From: an uncultured Vibrio sp.
Lineage (GTDB): Bacteria; Pseudomonadota; Gammaproteobacteria; Enterobacterales; Vibrionaceae
DNA length: 64,000 bases
Direction: 5' to 3'
Assembly: GCA_947504195.1 (NCBI GenBank)
Contig: CANNGN010000002.1
Location: forward strand, 558,001-622,000
Shown: in pieces, positions 37,797 through 47,205 of the stretch
Layout of the letters: each line of letters opens with the position of its first letter
Numbering within the stretch: position 1 is the first letter of the stretch
Notes under the pieces: model-generated
Told to the model about the DNA's origin: nothing
The model's input: the letters and a program-made list of their open reading frames with translations, nothing else
Databases searched by the model: none
Translations under genes and position numbers: made by a program

Positions 37797-38336
37797 ATGA
37801 GGCTATCTACCCCGAAGATACTACTATTGACACTGACGGGGATGTCGTCTGCTTATAGCTACGCATCAGAATTAATGCTCGGTGGCGGTCTCGGGCCTCA
37901 ATTCGGCACCAATGATTGGAATAAAACACTTTATCTCGATGCAATACTGTACGATCACATTCGAAGTGAGAGACAAATTTTAAGCTTAGGTTCCAGTATT
38001 ACTTACATGGGCACTGATAGTCAGGAGGGTGAAGAGTCGTTAGTCGCGTTTTCTATTTTTCCAGAGCTCAAGCTATTTAAAACGCTTGCAGGAAAAGAAG
38101 CCTTCTTTCATGTTCGAGCATTAGGACCGAGCTACTTAAGTACAAAACAATTCGGCGAACGAAAACAAGCTTCTCATTTTGCTTTTCAGGCTCAGGTGGG
38201 TGGCGGAGTTTATCTTGACTCGCAGCGAAAATATCAGGTTCGTTTTCAATATCGCCACTTTAGCAACGCCAATCTAAAGCAACCGAATGATGGTATCGAT
38301 GTGCCGTTTACGCTTGCATTTGGTTTTAAGTTTTAG
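37797..38336 (+). CDS. PagL-like lipid A 3-O-deacylase (acyloxyacyl hydrolase family)
   Basis: The 179-residue outer-membrane protein has a signal peptide (residues 1-24, ending SSAYSYASE) and beta-strand-rich sequence ending in Phe. Residues H154 and S156 lie in YRHFSNANLKQPNDGID, which matches the PagL catalytic His-x-Ser motif. The acid expected 12 residues after Ser is Asp168 where PagL has Glu. It would hydrolyse an acyl ester on lipid A in the outer membrane. It is downstream of the APE methyltransferase, so it may adapt the outer leaflet to the pigment, which is inference. Confidence 0.82.
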   Translation: MRLSTPKILLLTLTGMSSAYSYASELMLGGGLGPQFGTNDWNKTLYLDAILYDHIRSERQILSLGSSITYMGTDSQEGEESLVAFSIFPELKLFKTLAGKEAFFHVRALGPSYLSTKQFGERKQASHFAFQAQVGGGVYLDSQRKYQVRFQYRHFSNANLKQPNDGIDVPFTLAFGFKF

Positions 38337-39044
38337 TTAAACACCCTTTTCAAATGTTGAGTTTTGCCTAGCGCATACGGAGATTAGGTGCTCTTCACCA
38401 TACTTCATCACTTCAAATAGAGTATTGCCCTTGTCATCAATCATAACTCTCTTATTTCCATTTGATTGATTTTCATAGAAATTTATACTCTTCAATGGAA
38501 CTGAGATGCCAATCCCTAACGCTTTGAGATACGCTTCTTTTAATGTCCAAAGTTCATAAAAATACGCTTTTCGAGCATGAAGTTTTTTGGTGTTTAAACG
38601 GTTATTTTCATCATTGGAGAAATATTGCGATGCGATACTTTCAAAGTCAGTCGTACGGGTAATATTCTCAACATCGATCCCGACGTCTAAGCGATCACTA
38701 ACCGCGCATACAAGCAAACCTTTTGTATGGCTGAGATTAAAATGTGGGGTGCGCTCAGGAGTGGATAAATAAGGTTTTCCATTACTCTCTTTGCTAAAGA
38801 CCAGTTGTCCTGCCGCAAGTGAGCAATATCGAGACAGTACGTGACGCACAAATACCCGCGTGAAGAGATATTCACGACGTTTTTGTTCTCGTTTGATAGC
38901 CTCGAACTTTCGTTGCTCATCGGCAGAAAGGAGGTGAAAAAATTGGCTTTTAAATAACCCGAAGTCTAATATTTCGTCGGGTCTGAATAACCAAACATCA
39001 ACGCCTTCTATATTCGTTAAACACCACTGTTTAATCGCGTTCAT
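38337..39044 (-). CDS. 4'-phosphopantetheinyl transferase, Sfp-type
   Basis: The 235-residue enzyme has the Sfp/EntD core: FSKESNGKPYL, FNLSHTKGLLVCAVS, VGIDVENITR and the magnesium/CoA motif YELWTLKEAYLKALG. It attaches the phosphopantetheine arm from CoA to carrier proteins. Its place at the edge of the APE cluster, convergent with the PagL-like gene, suggests ApeE and ApeF as its substrates. Confidence 0.92.
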   Translation of the reverse strand: MNAIKQWCLTNIEGVDVWLFRPDEILDFGLFKSQFFHLLSADEQRKFEAIKREQKRREYLFTRVFVRHVLSRYCSLAAGQLVFSKESNGKPYLSTPERTPHFNLSHTKGLLVCAVSDRLDVGIDVENITRTTDFESIASQYFSNDENNRLNTKKLHARKAYFYELWTLKEAYLKALGIGISVPLKSINFYENQSNGNKRVMIDDKGNTLFEVMKYGEEHLISVCARQNSTFEKGV

Positions 39045-39231
39045 GGTACTGTTTGTCTAATGAAGTAGATAAGAATTGTTAAACTTCACTATATCATAGA
39101 TATATACAGCAGTGATTCACTTACCAATTTACTTACCCATACTAGACTCAAACTGAGTACGATACAGACTGAGTATGAACGGCGCTGATACAAACGAATC
39201 ACTAACACCGTTCAACCCCACAATCATCTTA

Positions 39232-39390
39232 TCAACGAAAACGCTTCCATATATAGTAGGCTCCCACTACAGCAGCAACTAACATAAAGCCTCCATATAC
39301 TTCTTCTGGATGAGAATGAGCACCATGCCCCGTATGAGCAAATGCGAGTTCTGGCAAAGTAATAAGTAATGCTAATAGTCGTTTTTTCAT
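39232..39390 (-). CDS. 52-residue HupE-like microprotein
   Basis: This small gene starts at ATG 39390 with AAAGGA upstream and encodes 52 residues. It has a signal peptide ending LAFA, then AHTGHGAHSHPEE, then one membrane helix (FMLVAAVVGAYYIWKRF). The sequence around the cleavage site (LAFAHTGHG) strongly resembles the N-terminus of HupE/UreJ nickel transporters, but the remaining helices are absent. It sits 28 bp after hypF and is the last gene of the hydrogenase operon. It could bind nickel with its four histidines, which is inference. Confidence 0.72.
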   Translation of the reverse strand: MKKRLLALLITLPELAFAHTGHGAHSHPEEVYGGFMLVAAVVGAYYIWKRFR

Positions 39391-39417
39391 CGTAAGTGAT
39401 TTCCTTTATTGTTTAAA

Positions 39418-41712
39418 TCAAAGTGTTGGTTTACACAGTGAGACGGCGAGTTGTCCTAAGGCTAATCCGCCATCGCCACATGAATAATATTGATGTTGTA
39501 GAATTTGGATATGATTCTTCAGTCGCTGAGTAAGCAGTTTTGTAAGCAACGCATTATGAAAAACACCACCGGTTAATACCACGTGATTAACTTTATGCTC
39601 TTGTTGGGCTTCGAGCACTAGTGTCGCAAATGCATCAGCAAGAGCGTGGTGAAACAGAAAAGCTTTTTGTGCTGTTGTTGCTTCGACTAACAACCAGTTA
39701 GTCCAAAATGTCGACAAATCCAAATGATGATCGTTGATCGGAATTGCAAATTCATCGTCACACAACGTTTGCTCTTGAAGTGCCAGCGCTTCTAGCTGAC
39801 TAGCAGCCTGCCCTTCATATTCAATCTCATCAAAACAAATACCTAGTGATGCGGAGACAGCATCAAATAGACGTCCAGTTGATGACACCACATGTGTATT
39901 AATCTGGTTCTGCATAGCTCGTTCAAGCAGGTCTAGTGGTTTGTTAGGAAAAATACCCGCTAATTCTTTGCGACTTATTTGTGACGAAAAGGCTTTTAGG
40001 TGACCAAAATATGAGCGCCAAGGTTGCTTAGCCGCGTTATCACCACCAACCAAAGCGATCGGTGGCAGCCCACCCAATCGTTTGCAGCTGCTATAGTCTG
40101 CGATAAATAACTCGCCGCCCCACCATTCTCCGTTTTCTCCCATCCCTAGGCCATCTAGTGCAAGAGCAAGTACTTTTCCTTGATTTGGTCGCCACTGGTT
40201 TTCTATCAGACAACTCGCAATATGTGCGTGGTGGTGCTGAACCTGAATGACGTTAGAGTCTGAAGCCTTAGCTTGAGCCAGTTGGTGAGTGAAATATCCA
40301 GGATGCTGATCAATAACATGGGCTTTAATACGTAATTGATACAGCGAGAGGTAGTCGGCGATGGTCTTTTTGTACTGTTGCTGGGTTTCAATATTGGCGA
40401 GGTCACCTAAATACTGACTCACGACGATTTGACGCCCCTTGCCAACCGCGAACGCACTCTTAAGATCACCACCATAGGCAAGATATCCATCGGCATCTGG
40501 GAAGCCGTGAGGAAAGTTGATCACGTCTGGAACCAAGCCACGTGAGCGACGTAATACTTCGATCGTTGAGTCAGGTTTTACTCGAACGACCGAATCATCG
40601 CAACGCTGAATGATATCGCGGTCATGCAGCACCAAATAATCAACAAACGGTGATAAGTCTCTTAACGCATCCTGATTATCGATCGCCGGAGGAAGCCCAC
40701 TTCCATTAGCCGACGTCATCACCAAAGGTCTATTGAAATGATCAGCTAACAGATGTTGTATTGGGTTTGACGGCAACATTAAGCCAATTTCGGCTAAATT
40801 TGGGGCGATGTTTTGCGCTAAATCTGTGTTGGTTTTCTTGCTAACCAAGACGATCGGTGCGACCGGACTTGCCAGCATCTCTCCCTCGTCATTAGTACAA
40901 TTTGCTACCTCGGCGGTTGCACTCAGAGTCGGCACCATCACCGCAAAGGGTTTTGCTGGTCTATGTTTACGTTGGCGTAATAGTTGAACTGCATGAGCGT
41001 TGGTCGCATCACAACAAAGATGAAAACCGCCTACCGATTTGAGCGCAATAATCTGACCGTTGGTTAATGCCTCGATAGCAATATCCAACCAATTAATATC
41101 AAGCAACTCCTTTTTGGAATTATAAACCGTAACTTGTGGGCCACATTGATGACACGCTATCGGCTGTGCATGGTAACGTCGGTCAGTTGGGTTGGTGTAT
41201 TCCGTCGAGCAATCTGAGCACAGTGGAAACGTCGACATCACTGTGTTTGCTCTATCGTAAGGGAATGCCTTCACGATGGTAAAACGAGGGCCACAATGAG
41301 TGCAATTTATTAACGGATAGTGACTACGACGATCTTGATGTTTGAGCAGTTCTTCGACACACGCGGGACAAGTCGCCGCATCCGGTACAATCTGCGTATC
41401 CATAACTGTAGATTGGGATGTTGAAATAACAAAGCGACAGGGTAACGTCCGCCAATCAAACGAACTTGATGTTAGGGACTCGATTCGAGCAAGAGGCGGC
41501 AGCTTAGAGATCAATGCCCTTTCGAATTCGCGCCATTTTATTGAAGATGAGGTCGTTGAGCTCTGCAAACTCGATAACCGAATGAGAACCCCTTCTCCAT
41601 CATTGATAACGTCGCCATGTAAATTCATCGCGTTAGCAAGCTGCCATACGTAGGGACGAAACCCGACGCCTTGCACTTTACCTTTAACTCGAATCGCAAT
41701 GCCGTTACTCAT
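39418..41712 (-). CDS. hypF: HypF, carbamoyltransferase for [NiFe] cofactor cyanide synthesis
   Basis: The 764-residue protein has all four HypF modules: acylphosphatase (GKVQGVGFRPYVW), two zinc fingers (CPACVEELLKHQDRR; CSDCSTEYTNPTDRRYH), a YrdC-like domain and a Kae1-like domain with HHHAHIASC and LTGGVFHNALL. HypF uses carbamoyl phosphate and ATP to carbamoylate the HypE C-terminal Cys. It is the sixth hyp gene and starts 9 bp after hypE. Confidence 0.96.
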   Translation of the reverse strand: MSNGIAIRVKGKVQGVGFRPYVWQLANAMNLHGDVINDGEGVLIRLSSLQSSTTSSSIKWREFERALISKLPPLARIESLTSSSFDWRTLPCRFVISTSQSTVMDTQIVPDAATCPACVEELLKHQDRRSHYPLINCTHCGPRFTIVKAFPYDRANTVMSTFPLCSDCSTEYTNPTDRRYHAQPIACHQCGPQVTVYNSKKELLDINWLDIAIEALTNGQIIALKSVGGFHLCCDATNAHAVQLLRQRKHRPAKPFAVMVPTLSATAEVANCTNDEGEMLASPVAPIVLVSKKTNTDLAQNIAPNLAEIGLMLPSNPIQHLLADHFNRPLVMTSANGSGLPPAIDNQDALRDLSPFVDYLVLHDRDIIQRCDDSVVRVKPDSTIEVLRRSRGLVPDVINFPHGFPDADGYLAYGGDLKSAFAVGKGRQIVVSQYLGDLANIETQQQYKKTIADYLSLYQLRIKAHVIDQHPGYFTHQLAQAKASDSNVIQVQHHHAHIASCLIENQWRPNQGKVLALALDGLGMGENGEWWGGELFIADYSSCKRLGGLPPIALVGGDNAAKQPWRSYFGHLKAFSSQISRKELAGIFPNKPLDLLERAMQNQINTHVVSSTGRLFDAVSASLGICFDEIEYEGQAASQLEALALQEQTLCDDEFAIPINDHHLDLSTFWTNWLLVEATTAQKAFLFHHALADAFATLVLEAQQEHKVNHVVLTGGVFHNALLTKLLTQRLKNHIQILQHQYYSCGDGGLALGQLAVSLCKPTL

Positions 41713-41721
41713 AAAATCAAC

Positions 41722-42732
41722 TCAACAAATCCGAGGCATTGGCTCTGTTGACGGAAGATCAATCCACCGGCTGCCACCAAATAAATTGCGCATGGTTATC
41801 TGCTTTGAGTCGTTCACTTCGCCAATAATTGCGGCCTGTTGACCTCCAGAAAGTGCTCGTAATTTATCTAACGCATGGTCGGTATCGTGCTCTGAAACAA
41901 TCACGATAAGCTTTCCTTCATTAGCAAAATTAATCGCTTCCAACCCAAGGAGTTCACATATTCCACGAACTTCGGTATTAATAGGTAACGCTGATTCATC
42001 GAGCTCAAAGCCACAACCTGAGCTTGATGCAAACTCATGTAATACCGCATTTACACCACCACGAGTTGCATCTCGTAAACAACGAATGCCAGATATAGGA
42101 AGAAGTGCTTCAACCAATGGATACAGATTCTGGCAATCACTTTGCAACAAACCATCTAGACCTAAATTTTCTCTAAGATTTAAAATAGTGGCGCCATGGT
42201 CACCAATACAACCCGATACAATAATGCGATCGCCAGATTGAATATTGGATGTTCCCCAATCAATCTCATTAGGAATAACCCCAAGCCCGCTAGTATTAAT
42301 AAACAGTTTATCCGCAGCGCCTTTCGCAACGACTTTTGTGTCACCGGTTACGATCTTTATTCCAGCGTCTTTAGCTGCCTCAGCCATAGAACAAACAATA
42401 GCTTCAAGCTCTGATATCAGTAGTCCTTCTTCAAGGATAAATGCACTCGACATATACACGGGTTTCGCGCCACTCATCGCAACATCATTCGCAGTTCCAT
42501 AAATGGCGAGTTTACCGATATCACCACCGGGAAAAACCAATGGGTCAACGACAAATGAGTCGGTCGAAAAAGCTAACTGCCCACCCGAGCTCACCAATTC
42601 AGGCAACGAAAGACGCGCTTGATCTTCTTGCTGGCAAAGAGTCGGGTTAGAAAAATGGCGCATAAACACATCATCAATCAATTTCTGCATGGCTTTACCA
42701 CCGCTACCATGAGCAAGTGTGATTCTATCCAT
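41722..42732 (-). CDS. hypE: HypE, carbamoyl dehydratase (thiocyanate former)
   Basis: The 336-residue PurM/AIR-synthetase-like ATPase starts MDRITLAHGSGGKAMQ and ends in the obligatory PRIC, whose Cys is carbamoylated by HypF and dehydrated to thiocyanate. GAGG lies 6 nt before ATG 42732, which I prefer over the in-frame ATG at 42744. The start overlaps the end of hypD by 8 bp. Confidence 0.96.
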   Translation of the reverse strand: MDRITLAHGSGGKAMQKLIDDVFMRHFSNPTLCQQEDQARLSLPELVSSGGQLAFSTDSFVVDPLVFPGGDIGKLAIYGTANDVAMSGAKPVYMSSAFILEEGLLISELEAIVCSMAEAAKDAGIKIVTGDTKVVAKGAADKLFINTSGLGVIPNEIDWGTSNIQSGDRIIVSGCIGDHGATILNLRENLGLDGLLQSDCQNLYPLVEALLPISGIRCLRDATRGGVNAVLHEFASSSGCGFELDESALPINTEVRGICELLGLEAINFANEGKLIVIVSEHDTDHALDKLRALSGGQQAAIIGEVNDSKQITMRNLFGGSRWIDLPSTEPMPRIC

Positions 42733-43873
42733 TTGTAACCTCATTAGTACTTGTCGGGGTCATAGTCGGTTGGCGGTGATAATGGTAATAGGCTGCGCAC
42801 GCGCCTTCGGAGGAAACCATCAGTGCTCCGATCGCATTTTCTGGTACGCATTCTCGGCCAAACAACGAACAATCTGTTGGTTTGCATCTCCCGGACAATA
42901 CATCACCACAGCGACTTCCTTGTGGATCACTGCTGCATTTTGATTTTGGTTTAAAGAACAATTCAGCATCAAACTGTTGATATTCAGTTGTAAGTTCACT
43001 ACCGGAATTTTCAATAAAGCCAAGTCCACGCCATTCACTCCGCGCTTTAACCTGATAAACCTCTTCCATCGCCTTAAGTGCGTTACTGTTTCCACCATTT
43101 TTAACGACTCTGCCGTACTGATTTTCGATACAACAACGCTTATCGCGGAATTGTTTAATTAACATTAACAGGGCTTGGAGCATATCGAGCGGTTCGAATC
43201 CGGTAACAACACACGGCTTTGAAAATTCATCAACTAGTGGTTGATAAGGTTTGGTGCCAATGATCATAGAAAGGTGACCTGGTAACAAAAAGCCATCAAT
43301 ACGCACATCATCTTGGGTCAGTAGCGCATTCAATGTCGGCATGATCGTAATATGTTGGCAGAACAGTTTAAAATTTTGAATCCCACGTTGTTTAGCTTGA
43401 CGTAATGTCATCGCTGTCGCTGGCATCGTAGTCTCAAACCCTAGCCCAAAAAAGACGACCTGTTTATCGAGGTTCGTCTCAGCCAATTGCAATGCATCCA
43501 AAGGCGAATACACCATGCGAATGTCACAGCCACGAGCACGGGCATCAAACAGCGAGCCATTCGAACCCGGCACACGCATCGCGTCGCCAAACGTACATAA
43601 AATTGTATTGGGTTGTTCGGCAATCGCGATACATTGATCAAGTCTAGATTTAGGTAACACACATACCGGGCAACCGGGACCGTGAACAAACTCAATACTG
43701 CTCGGCAACAGTTGAAGAATTCCATATTTAAATAGTGTGTGAGTGTGTCCGCCACAGACTTCCATAATTTGTAACGGCTTCTTCGCATCTGGAATATCCG
43801 CAACAGCTTGTTCAATCTGCTTAATTATTGCTTTGGCGAGCTTTGGATCTCGGTACTCATCAACATATTCCAT
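42725..43873 (-). CDS. hypD: HypD, Fe(CN)2CO assembly scaffold
   Basis: The 382-residue protein has the conserved VCGGHTHTLFKYG, HGPGCPVCVLP, GFETTMPATAMTL and the C-terminal cysteine cluster that holds a [4Fe-4S] centre (CSSDPQGSRCGDVLSGRCKPTDC). Together with HypC it assembles the Fe(CN)2CO unit. Its ATG shares one base with the hypC stop. Confidence 0.96.
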   Translation of the reverse strand: MEYVDEYRDPKLAKAIIKQIEQAVADIPDAKKPLQIMEVCGGHTHTLFKYGILQLLPSSIEFVHGPGCPVCVLPKSRLDQCIAIAEQPNTILCTFGDAMRVPGSNGSLFDARARGCDIRMVYSPLDALQLAETNLDKQVVFFGLGFETTMPATAMTLRQAKQRGIQNFKLFCQHITIMPTLNALLTQDDVRIDGFLLPGHLSMIIGTKPYQPLVDEFSKPCVVTGFEPLDMLQALLMLIKQFRDKRCCIENQYGRVVKNGGNSNALKAMEEVYQVKARSEWRGLGFIENSGSELTTEYQQFDAELFFKPKSKCSSDPQGSRCGDVLSGRCKPTDCSLFGRECVPENAIGALMVSSEGACAAYYHYHRQPTMTPTSTNEVTNG

Positions 43874-44157
43874 TAGCCGTTCTCACTCTGTTGACGTTGA
43901 CTAAAATCATCGAGTTCGTGATCCAAGGCGCTCATTGCTTCCAACGCTTCTAACGTCTCTTTAGCTTGAGCTTCATCGATAACACACATCGCAAAACCAA
44001 CATGAACGAGTACCCAGTGATTGATTAAGTTTTCTGGTAAATCTTCAACCACACAAGCCAGGTTTACCTCACGTTTAATCCCACTCACTTCGACATGACC
44101 AAGCATTTCAACCGGATCGGTGATCTCAATAATTTTTCCGGGAATTCCTAAGCACAT
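43873..44157 (-). CDS. hypC: HypC, hydrogenase maturation chaperone
   Basis: The 94-residue protein starts with the essential MCLGIPGKI (Cys2 carries the Fe unit) and ends in an acidic tail. It works with HypD and then delivers iron to the large-subunit precursor. A second HypC-type protein is encoded at 47192-47446, so this operon has two. Confidence 0.95.
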   Translation of the reverse strand: MCLGIPGKIIEITDPVEMLGHVEVSGIKREVNLACVVEDLPENLINHWVLVHVGFAMCVIDEAQAKETLEALEAMSALDHELDDFSQRQQSENG

Positions 44158-44160
44158 GAC

Positions 44161-45249
44161 TTAACGCTCTCCTAACCAGTCAAGCCACACTTGCATACCT
44201 TCTCCGCTACTTGCCGAGACCAGCAATATTTCCAGATCTGGGTTGACTCGTTTTGCATTGGCCGTACAAGCATCAAGATCAAAATTCAGATATGGAATCA
44301 AGTCGATTTTATTGATTAACATTAAGTCTGCATCAGCGAATATATCTGGATATTTTAATGGTTTGTCTTCTCCTTCTGTGACAGAAAGAATCGCCACTTT
44401 ATGACTCTCACCAAGATCAAACGCGGCAGGACAAACTAAGTTGCCGACATTTTCAATAAACAGAGTTGTATCTTGCTCTGGTAATAGCCGCGCAATCGCG
44501 TCGGCGACCATCTGCGCATCAAGGTGACACCCTTTACCGGTATTAATTTGGATCGCTTGAGCACCGGTTTCACGAATTCGGTCAGCATCATTGGTGGTTT
44601 GTTGATCGCCTTCTATCACCATACACTGATCGGTGTCGAGCCGCTTTAAGGTTTCAGTTAACAGCGTGGTTTTACCTGAGCCCGGGCTCGAAACTAAATT
44701 GAGAGCCTTAATGTTTCGAGACTGTAAAAATGCTCGATTCCTTTCCGCTATTGCATCGTTTTTTGCCAGTATGTCTTGTTCAATCTGAACCATCCGCGTT
44801 TGAGTCATACCAGGTGCGTGCGAGTGCGCCGCTCCCTCTCCATAATGAAGATCTTCACCGCTCAATTCAGGTACAAACCGTTCTTCTTCGTGATGATGAG
44901 TATGTTGGTGAGAATGAGCATCAGAGTGTTCGTGGTCTACATGATCACAGTGTGAATGTGCTTCTGGATGGTGATGTGCATGAGAACGATGATGTCCGTG
45001 TGGCGCAACAGAGTTCGGTGCCGATGGATAATGATGAACATGAACCTGATTATAATAGTAATGGTGATGGATCACTTGATTGATGCCACCCGCTTGATTG
45101 TGTGAATGATCATGTTGATGCTCTTCCGCATGGTGGTGCGAATGGTGTTCGCCGTGATGATGGTCGTGATCATGACTATGTGAATGGTCGTGCCTATCGA
45201 TGTTTTCAATTCTCGTATTTCCAGCTCCACAGCCACAAGTTGTACACAT
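44161..45249 (-). CDS. hypB: HypB, nickel-binding GTPase with a very His-rich N-terminus
   Basis: The 362-residue protein has the N-terminal nickel site CTTCGCG and about 44 histidines between residues 20 and 144. The GTPase domain has P-loop [11 protein letters not shown] and INKIDLIPY, with [14 protein letters not shown] holding the second metal-site Cys. It inserts or stores Ni for the hydrogenase together with HypA. The His-rich region is far longer than in E. coli HypB, resembling rhizobial nickel-storage HypB. It ends with VWLDWL and overlaps hypA by one base. Confidence 0.96.
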   Translation of the reverse strand: MCTTCGCGAGNTRIENIDRHDHSHSHDHDHHHGEHHSHHHAEEHQHDHSHNQAGGINQVIHHHYYYNQVHVHHYPSAPNSVAPHGHHRSHAHHHPEAHSHCDHVDHEHSDAHSHQHTHHHEEERFVPELSGEDLHYGEGAAHSHAPGMTQTRMVQIEQDILAKNDAIAERNRAFLQSRNIKALNLVSSPGSGKTTLLTETLKRLDTDQCMVIEGDQQTTNDADRIRETGAQAIQINTGKGCHLDAQMVADAIARLLPEQDTTLFIENVGNLVCPAAFDLGESHKVAILSVTEGEDKPLKYPDIFADADLMLINKIDLIPYLNFDLDACTANAKRVNPDLEILLVSASSGEGMQVWLDWLGER

Positions 45250-45590
45250 TAGTGCACCTCCAATTCTTTAATTCTCATTTCATCACCGCTTTCACACTTC
45301 AAACTCACACCGCTACAAAGAGGGCATAAATCTAATCGACTGGTTACACTCACTTGAGTCGAGCAATCAAAGCACCAAGCTTGTGCTGCTAATTCGGTGA
45401 TAATTAAGCTGGCATCTTCAGCCAGCGTATTACGGCTAACAACATCGAAACAAAAATGCATTGCGTCGACTTCGACACCAGCAAATGCTCCAACTTCAAT
45501 AAAGACCTTAGTCACACGATTAAATTGCTGAGCAAGGGCTTGGTCTTCAATCAATTGGATGATGCTTTCGCAAAGTGACATTTCATGCAT
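45249..45590 (-). CDS. hypA: HypA, nickel metallochaperone
   Basis: The 113-residue protein has the N-terminal [10 protein letters not shown], where His2 binds nickel. The zinc site is built from two CxxC pairs (CFDC and CPLC). It passes nickel to the large-subunit precursor with HypB. It is the first of the hyp genes and follows the HupK-like gene after 38 bp. Confidence 0.95.
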   Translation of the reverse strand: MHEMSLCESIIQLIEDQALAQQFNRVTKVFIEVGAFAGVEVDAMHFCFDVVSRNTLAEDASLIITELAAQAWCFDCSTQVSVTSRLDLCPLCSGVSLKCESGDEMRIKELEVH

Positions 45591-45628
45591 AGTGATGCTC
45601 GCTCATAGGTTGAGTCCCGATAAAATAA

Positions 45629-46717
45629 TTAGCTCTGAATTTTTTTATTTCCGAATAGAAACGTCACGTTGAAGTCAACACAAGGGTCGACTGCCCAAAT
45701 TAGTTGTTTCACCATGTTAAGTTGATTCTCCGAAATAGTCTGGCCAAGTAGCGATTTTGCCATTAGCCCATTTCGGCCAAAATGTCGGTCAGTTGGTGCA
45801 TTTATGTCATAGCTTTCAATCACACCATTTTGGTCAAGCGATACGGTATGTATTAACTCACCGCGCGACGATTGAGCGTGTCCCTGAACAATCGGTGATG
45901 CAATCTGTGGGTTTACACAGGCTTGAGCCAATTCGATCAATTTCGCCAATACGCGGGTAACAACACTTGGCCCCCAGAGTGCCAATGATTGTTCCACAAG
46001 CGGATGGCGTGGGTGTGCTCTATTCAATGGGCCACTTTCAAGTAGAGGATCCCAATGCTCAAATGACCCCAATCGCACACTTCCTAGATCTAGCATTGAC
46101 GACCATAACGTCGCATAAGGTGCGTTGGTTTTCGCCCAGCGCATGAGCTCAGACCAAGAAAGGGTTAAAAATTCTCTCGGCATTACGCCAAAAATAGCTG
46201 TCATTGAACCTTTAATCGCCTCCCAATCGATGTCACTTGACGTTGGTAACGGTGAGCTTAATGACAAATTCGGCTGTTGCTGTAATTGCTTAAGCAACGG
46301 TTGGGTAATCGCGATACTCTCGCTTTTAGCGTAATCGTCGCCAATTAATGCTCGCATCATCATCCATAGTTGCCAGCTGTGCTCCTTGACCCATTCCAAG
46401 CTACAACGTTCAACCAAAATCGATTGTTGATTTGGCTCGAGTGCAATATTTCTTGCTCCGGCCAACGCGCTATAAGCCGCAGCCTGTTGTGCTTGTGAGC
46501 ACAAAGAAAACAACACTGGAATCTTCAGTAATGCTTGTGCGGGTGTCAATCCAACAAGTAGTTTACCGAGGTTTTGAGGTCGGCTATTTTGAATCGTTAA
46601 CCGCTCAACCAGTCTTAGTTCAGATAAGCCCTTAGCGATTAAATGCAGCTCAATTTCTATCTTACCTGTAGAGGCAATAGCACTGTTTGGCATTTCGGGT
46701 TTGGTTAACTCGTCCAC
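45629..46717 (-). CDS. HupK-like hydrogenase assembly protein (large-subunit relative)
   Basis: The 362-residue protein carries decayed hydrogenase large-subunit motifs: SLCSQAQQAAAYSAL near the L1-motif position, and a C-terminal DPCVDFNVTF. The latter matches DPCxxC with the second Cys lost. HupK/HoxV proteins are large-subunit-like scaffolds thought to receive the Fe(CN)2CO unit before transfer to the enzyme. Its place between the hybE-like gene and hypA supports this. It is not a functional enzyme subunit because the four Ni ligands are incomplete. Confidence 0.78.
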   Translation of the reverse strand: MDELTKPEMPNSAIASTGKIEIELHLIAKGLSELRLVERLTIQNSRPQNLGKLLVGLTPAQALLKIPVLFSLCSQAQQAAAYSALAGARNIALEPNQQSILVERCSLEWVKEHSWQLWMMMRALIGDDYAKSESIAITQPLLKQLQQQPNLSLSSPLPTSSDIDWEAIKGSMTAIFGVMPREFLTLSWSELMRWAKTNAPYATLWSSMLDLGSVRLGSFEHWDPLLESGPLNRAHPRHPLVEQSLALWGPSVVTRVLAKLIELAQACVNPQIASPIVQGHAQSSRGELIHTVSLDQNGVIESYDINAPTDRHFGRNGLMAKSLLGQTISENQLNMVKQLIWAVDPCVDFNVTFLFGNKKIQS

Positions 46718-46731
46718 GTCACTTCGCCTCG

Positions 46732-47205
46732 CTATAACGCTGGCGTTGGATTGACCAACTTAGTAAACAATTGACGCCGTGACTTATCATTCACAGTATC
46801 AAGCGGAAGCGCGACAATCAGGCGGCGAATATCGATTGCGAGCTGCCTCGCTGCCGAATGAGTGGTTAAGTGTTTTACCGGAGAGCACAACGAGCACGAC
46901 AAGTATTGCCCCAACTCTTCATGATAACTGGCGAAAAAAGTATATTGATTTTCACCCAGCGTCAGCCCCATTTTGTCGCCGACATTAAGTGACTGCGACC
47001 ATTCTCGACCGGGCCCAGGAAATAGCAGCAAATCCATACACCATGGGGTTAACAGCACCCCAAGCCAATTTTCTTCGTGCAGAGCAAAGCCAATACATTC
47101 GACCGATAAGTTCGTGTTAACAAAAGGAAGAGCTTTCATTTCAGTGTGATAAATACTGTTGAATACCTCACTCACTACCACACTAGGGTTTTCAATAGAG
47201 TTCAT
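46732..47205 (-). CDS. hybE: HybE/HupJ-family hydrogenase assembly chaperone
   Basis: The product of about 157 residues has the HybE hallmark LGVLLTPWCMDLLLFPGPG and later YLSCSLCSPVKHLTTHSAARQLA. In E. coli HybE helps assemble and quality-control hydrogenase-2 before Tat export. The start is uncertain: ATG 47205, GTG 47211 or TTG 47232 are all in frame, and the GAGGGAG upstream best fits 47211 by spacing. It overlaps the preceding hypC-like gene. Confidence 0.83.
   Translation of the reverse strand: MNSIENPSVVVSEVFNSIYHTEMKALPFVNTNLSVECIGFALHEENWLGVLLTPWCMDLLLFPGPGREWSQSLNVGDKMGLTLGENQYTFFASYHEELGQYLSCSLCSPVKHLTTHSAARQLAIDIRRLIVALPLDTVNDKSRRQLFTKLVNPTPAL

Noticed and set aside
39178..39214. 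gaacgg/ccgttc repeat considered as the hydrogenase operon terminator
   Set aside because: Only 6 bp of stem with a 25-nt loop and no T-run.
44730..45329. Long plus-strand frames opposite hypB
   Set aside because: They arise from the repetitive His codons on the minus strand and have no ribosome-binding site or recognisable domains.
45629..46717. Second catalytic hydrogenase large subunit
   Set aside because: The nickel-ligand cysteines are incomplete (DPCVDF rather than DPCxxC), so a HupK-like scaffold fits better.
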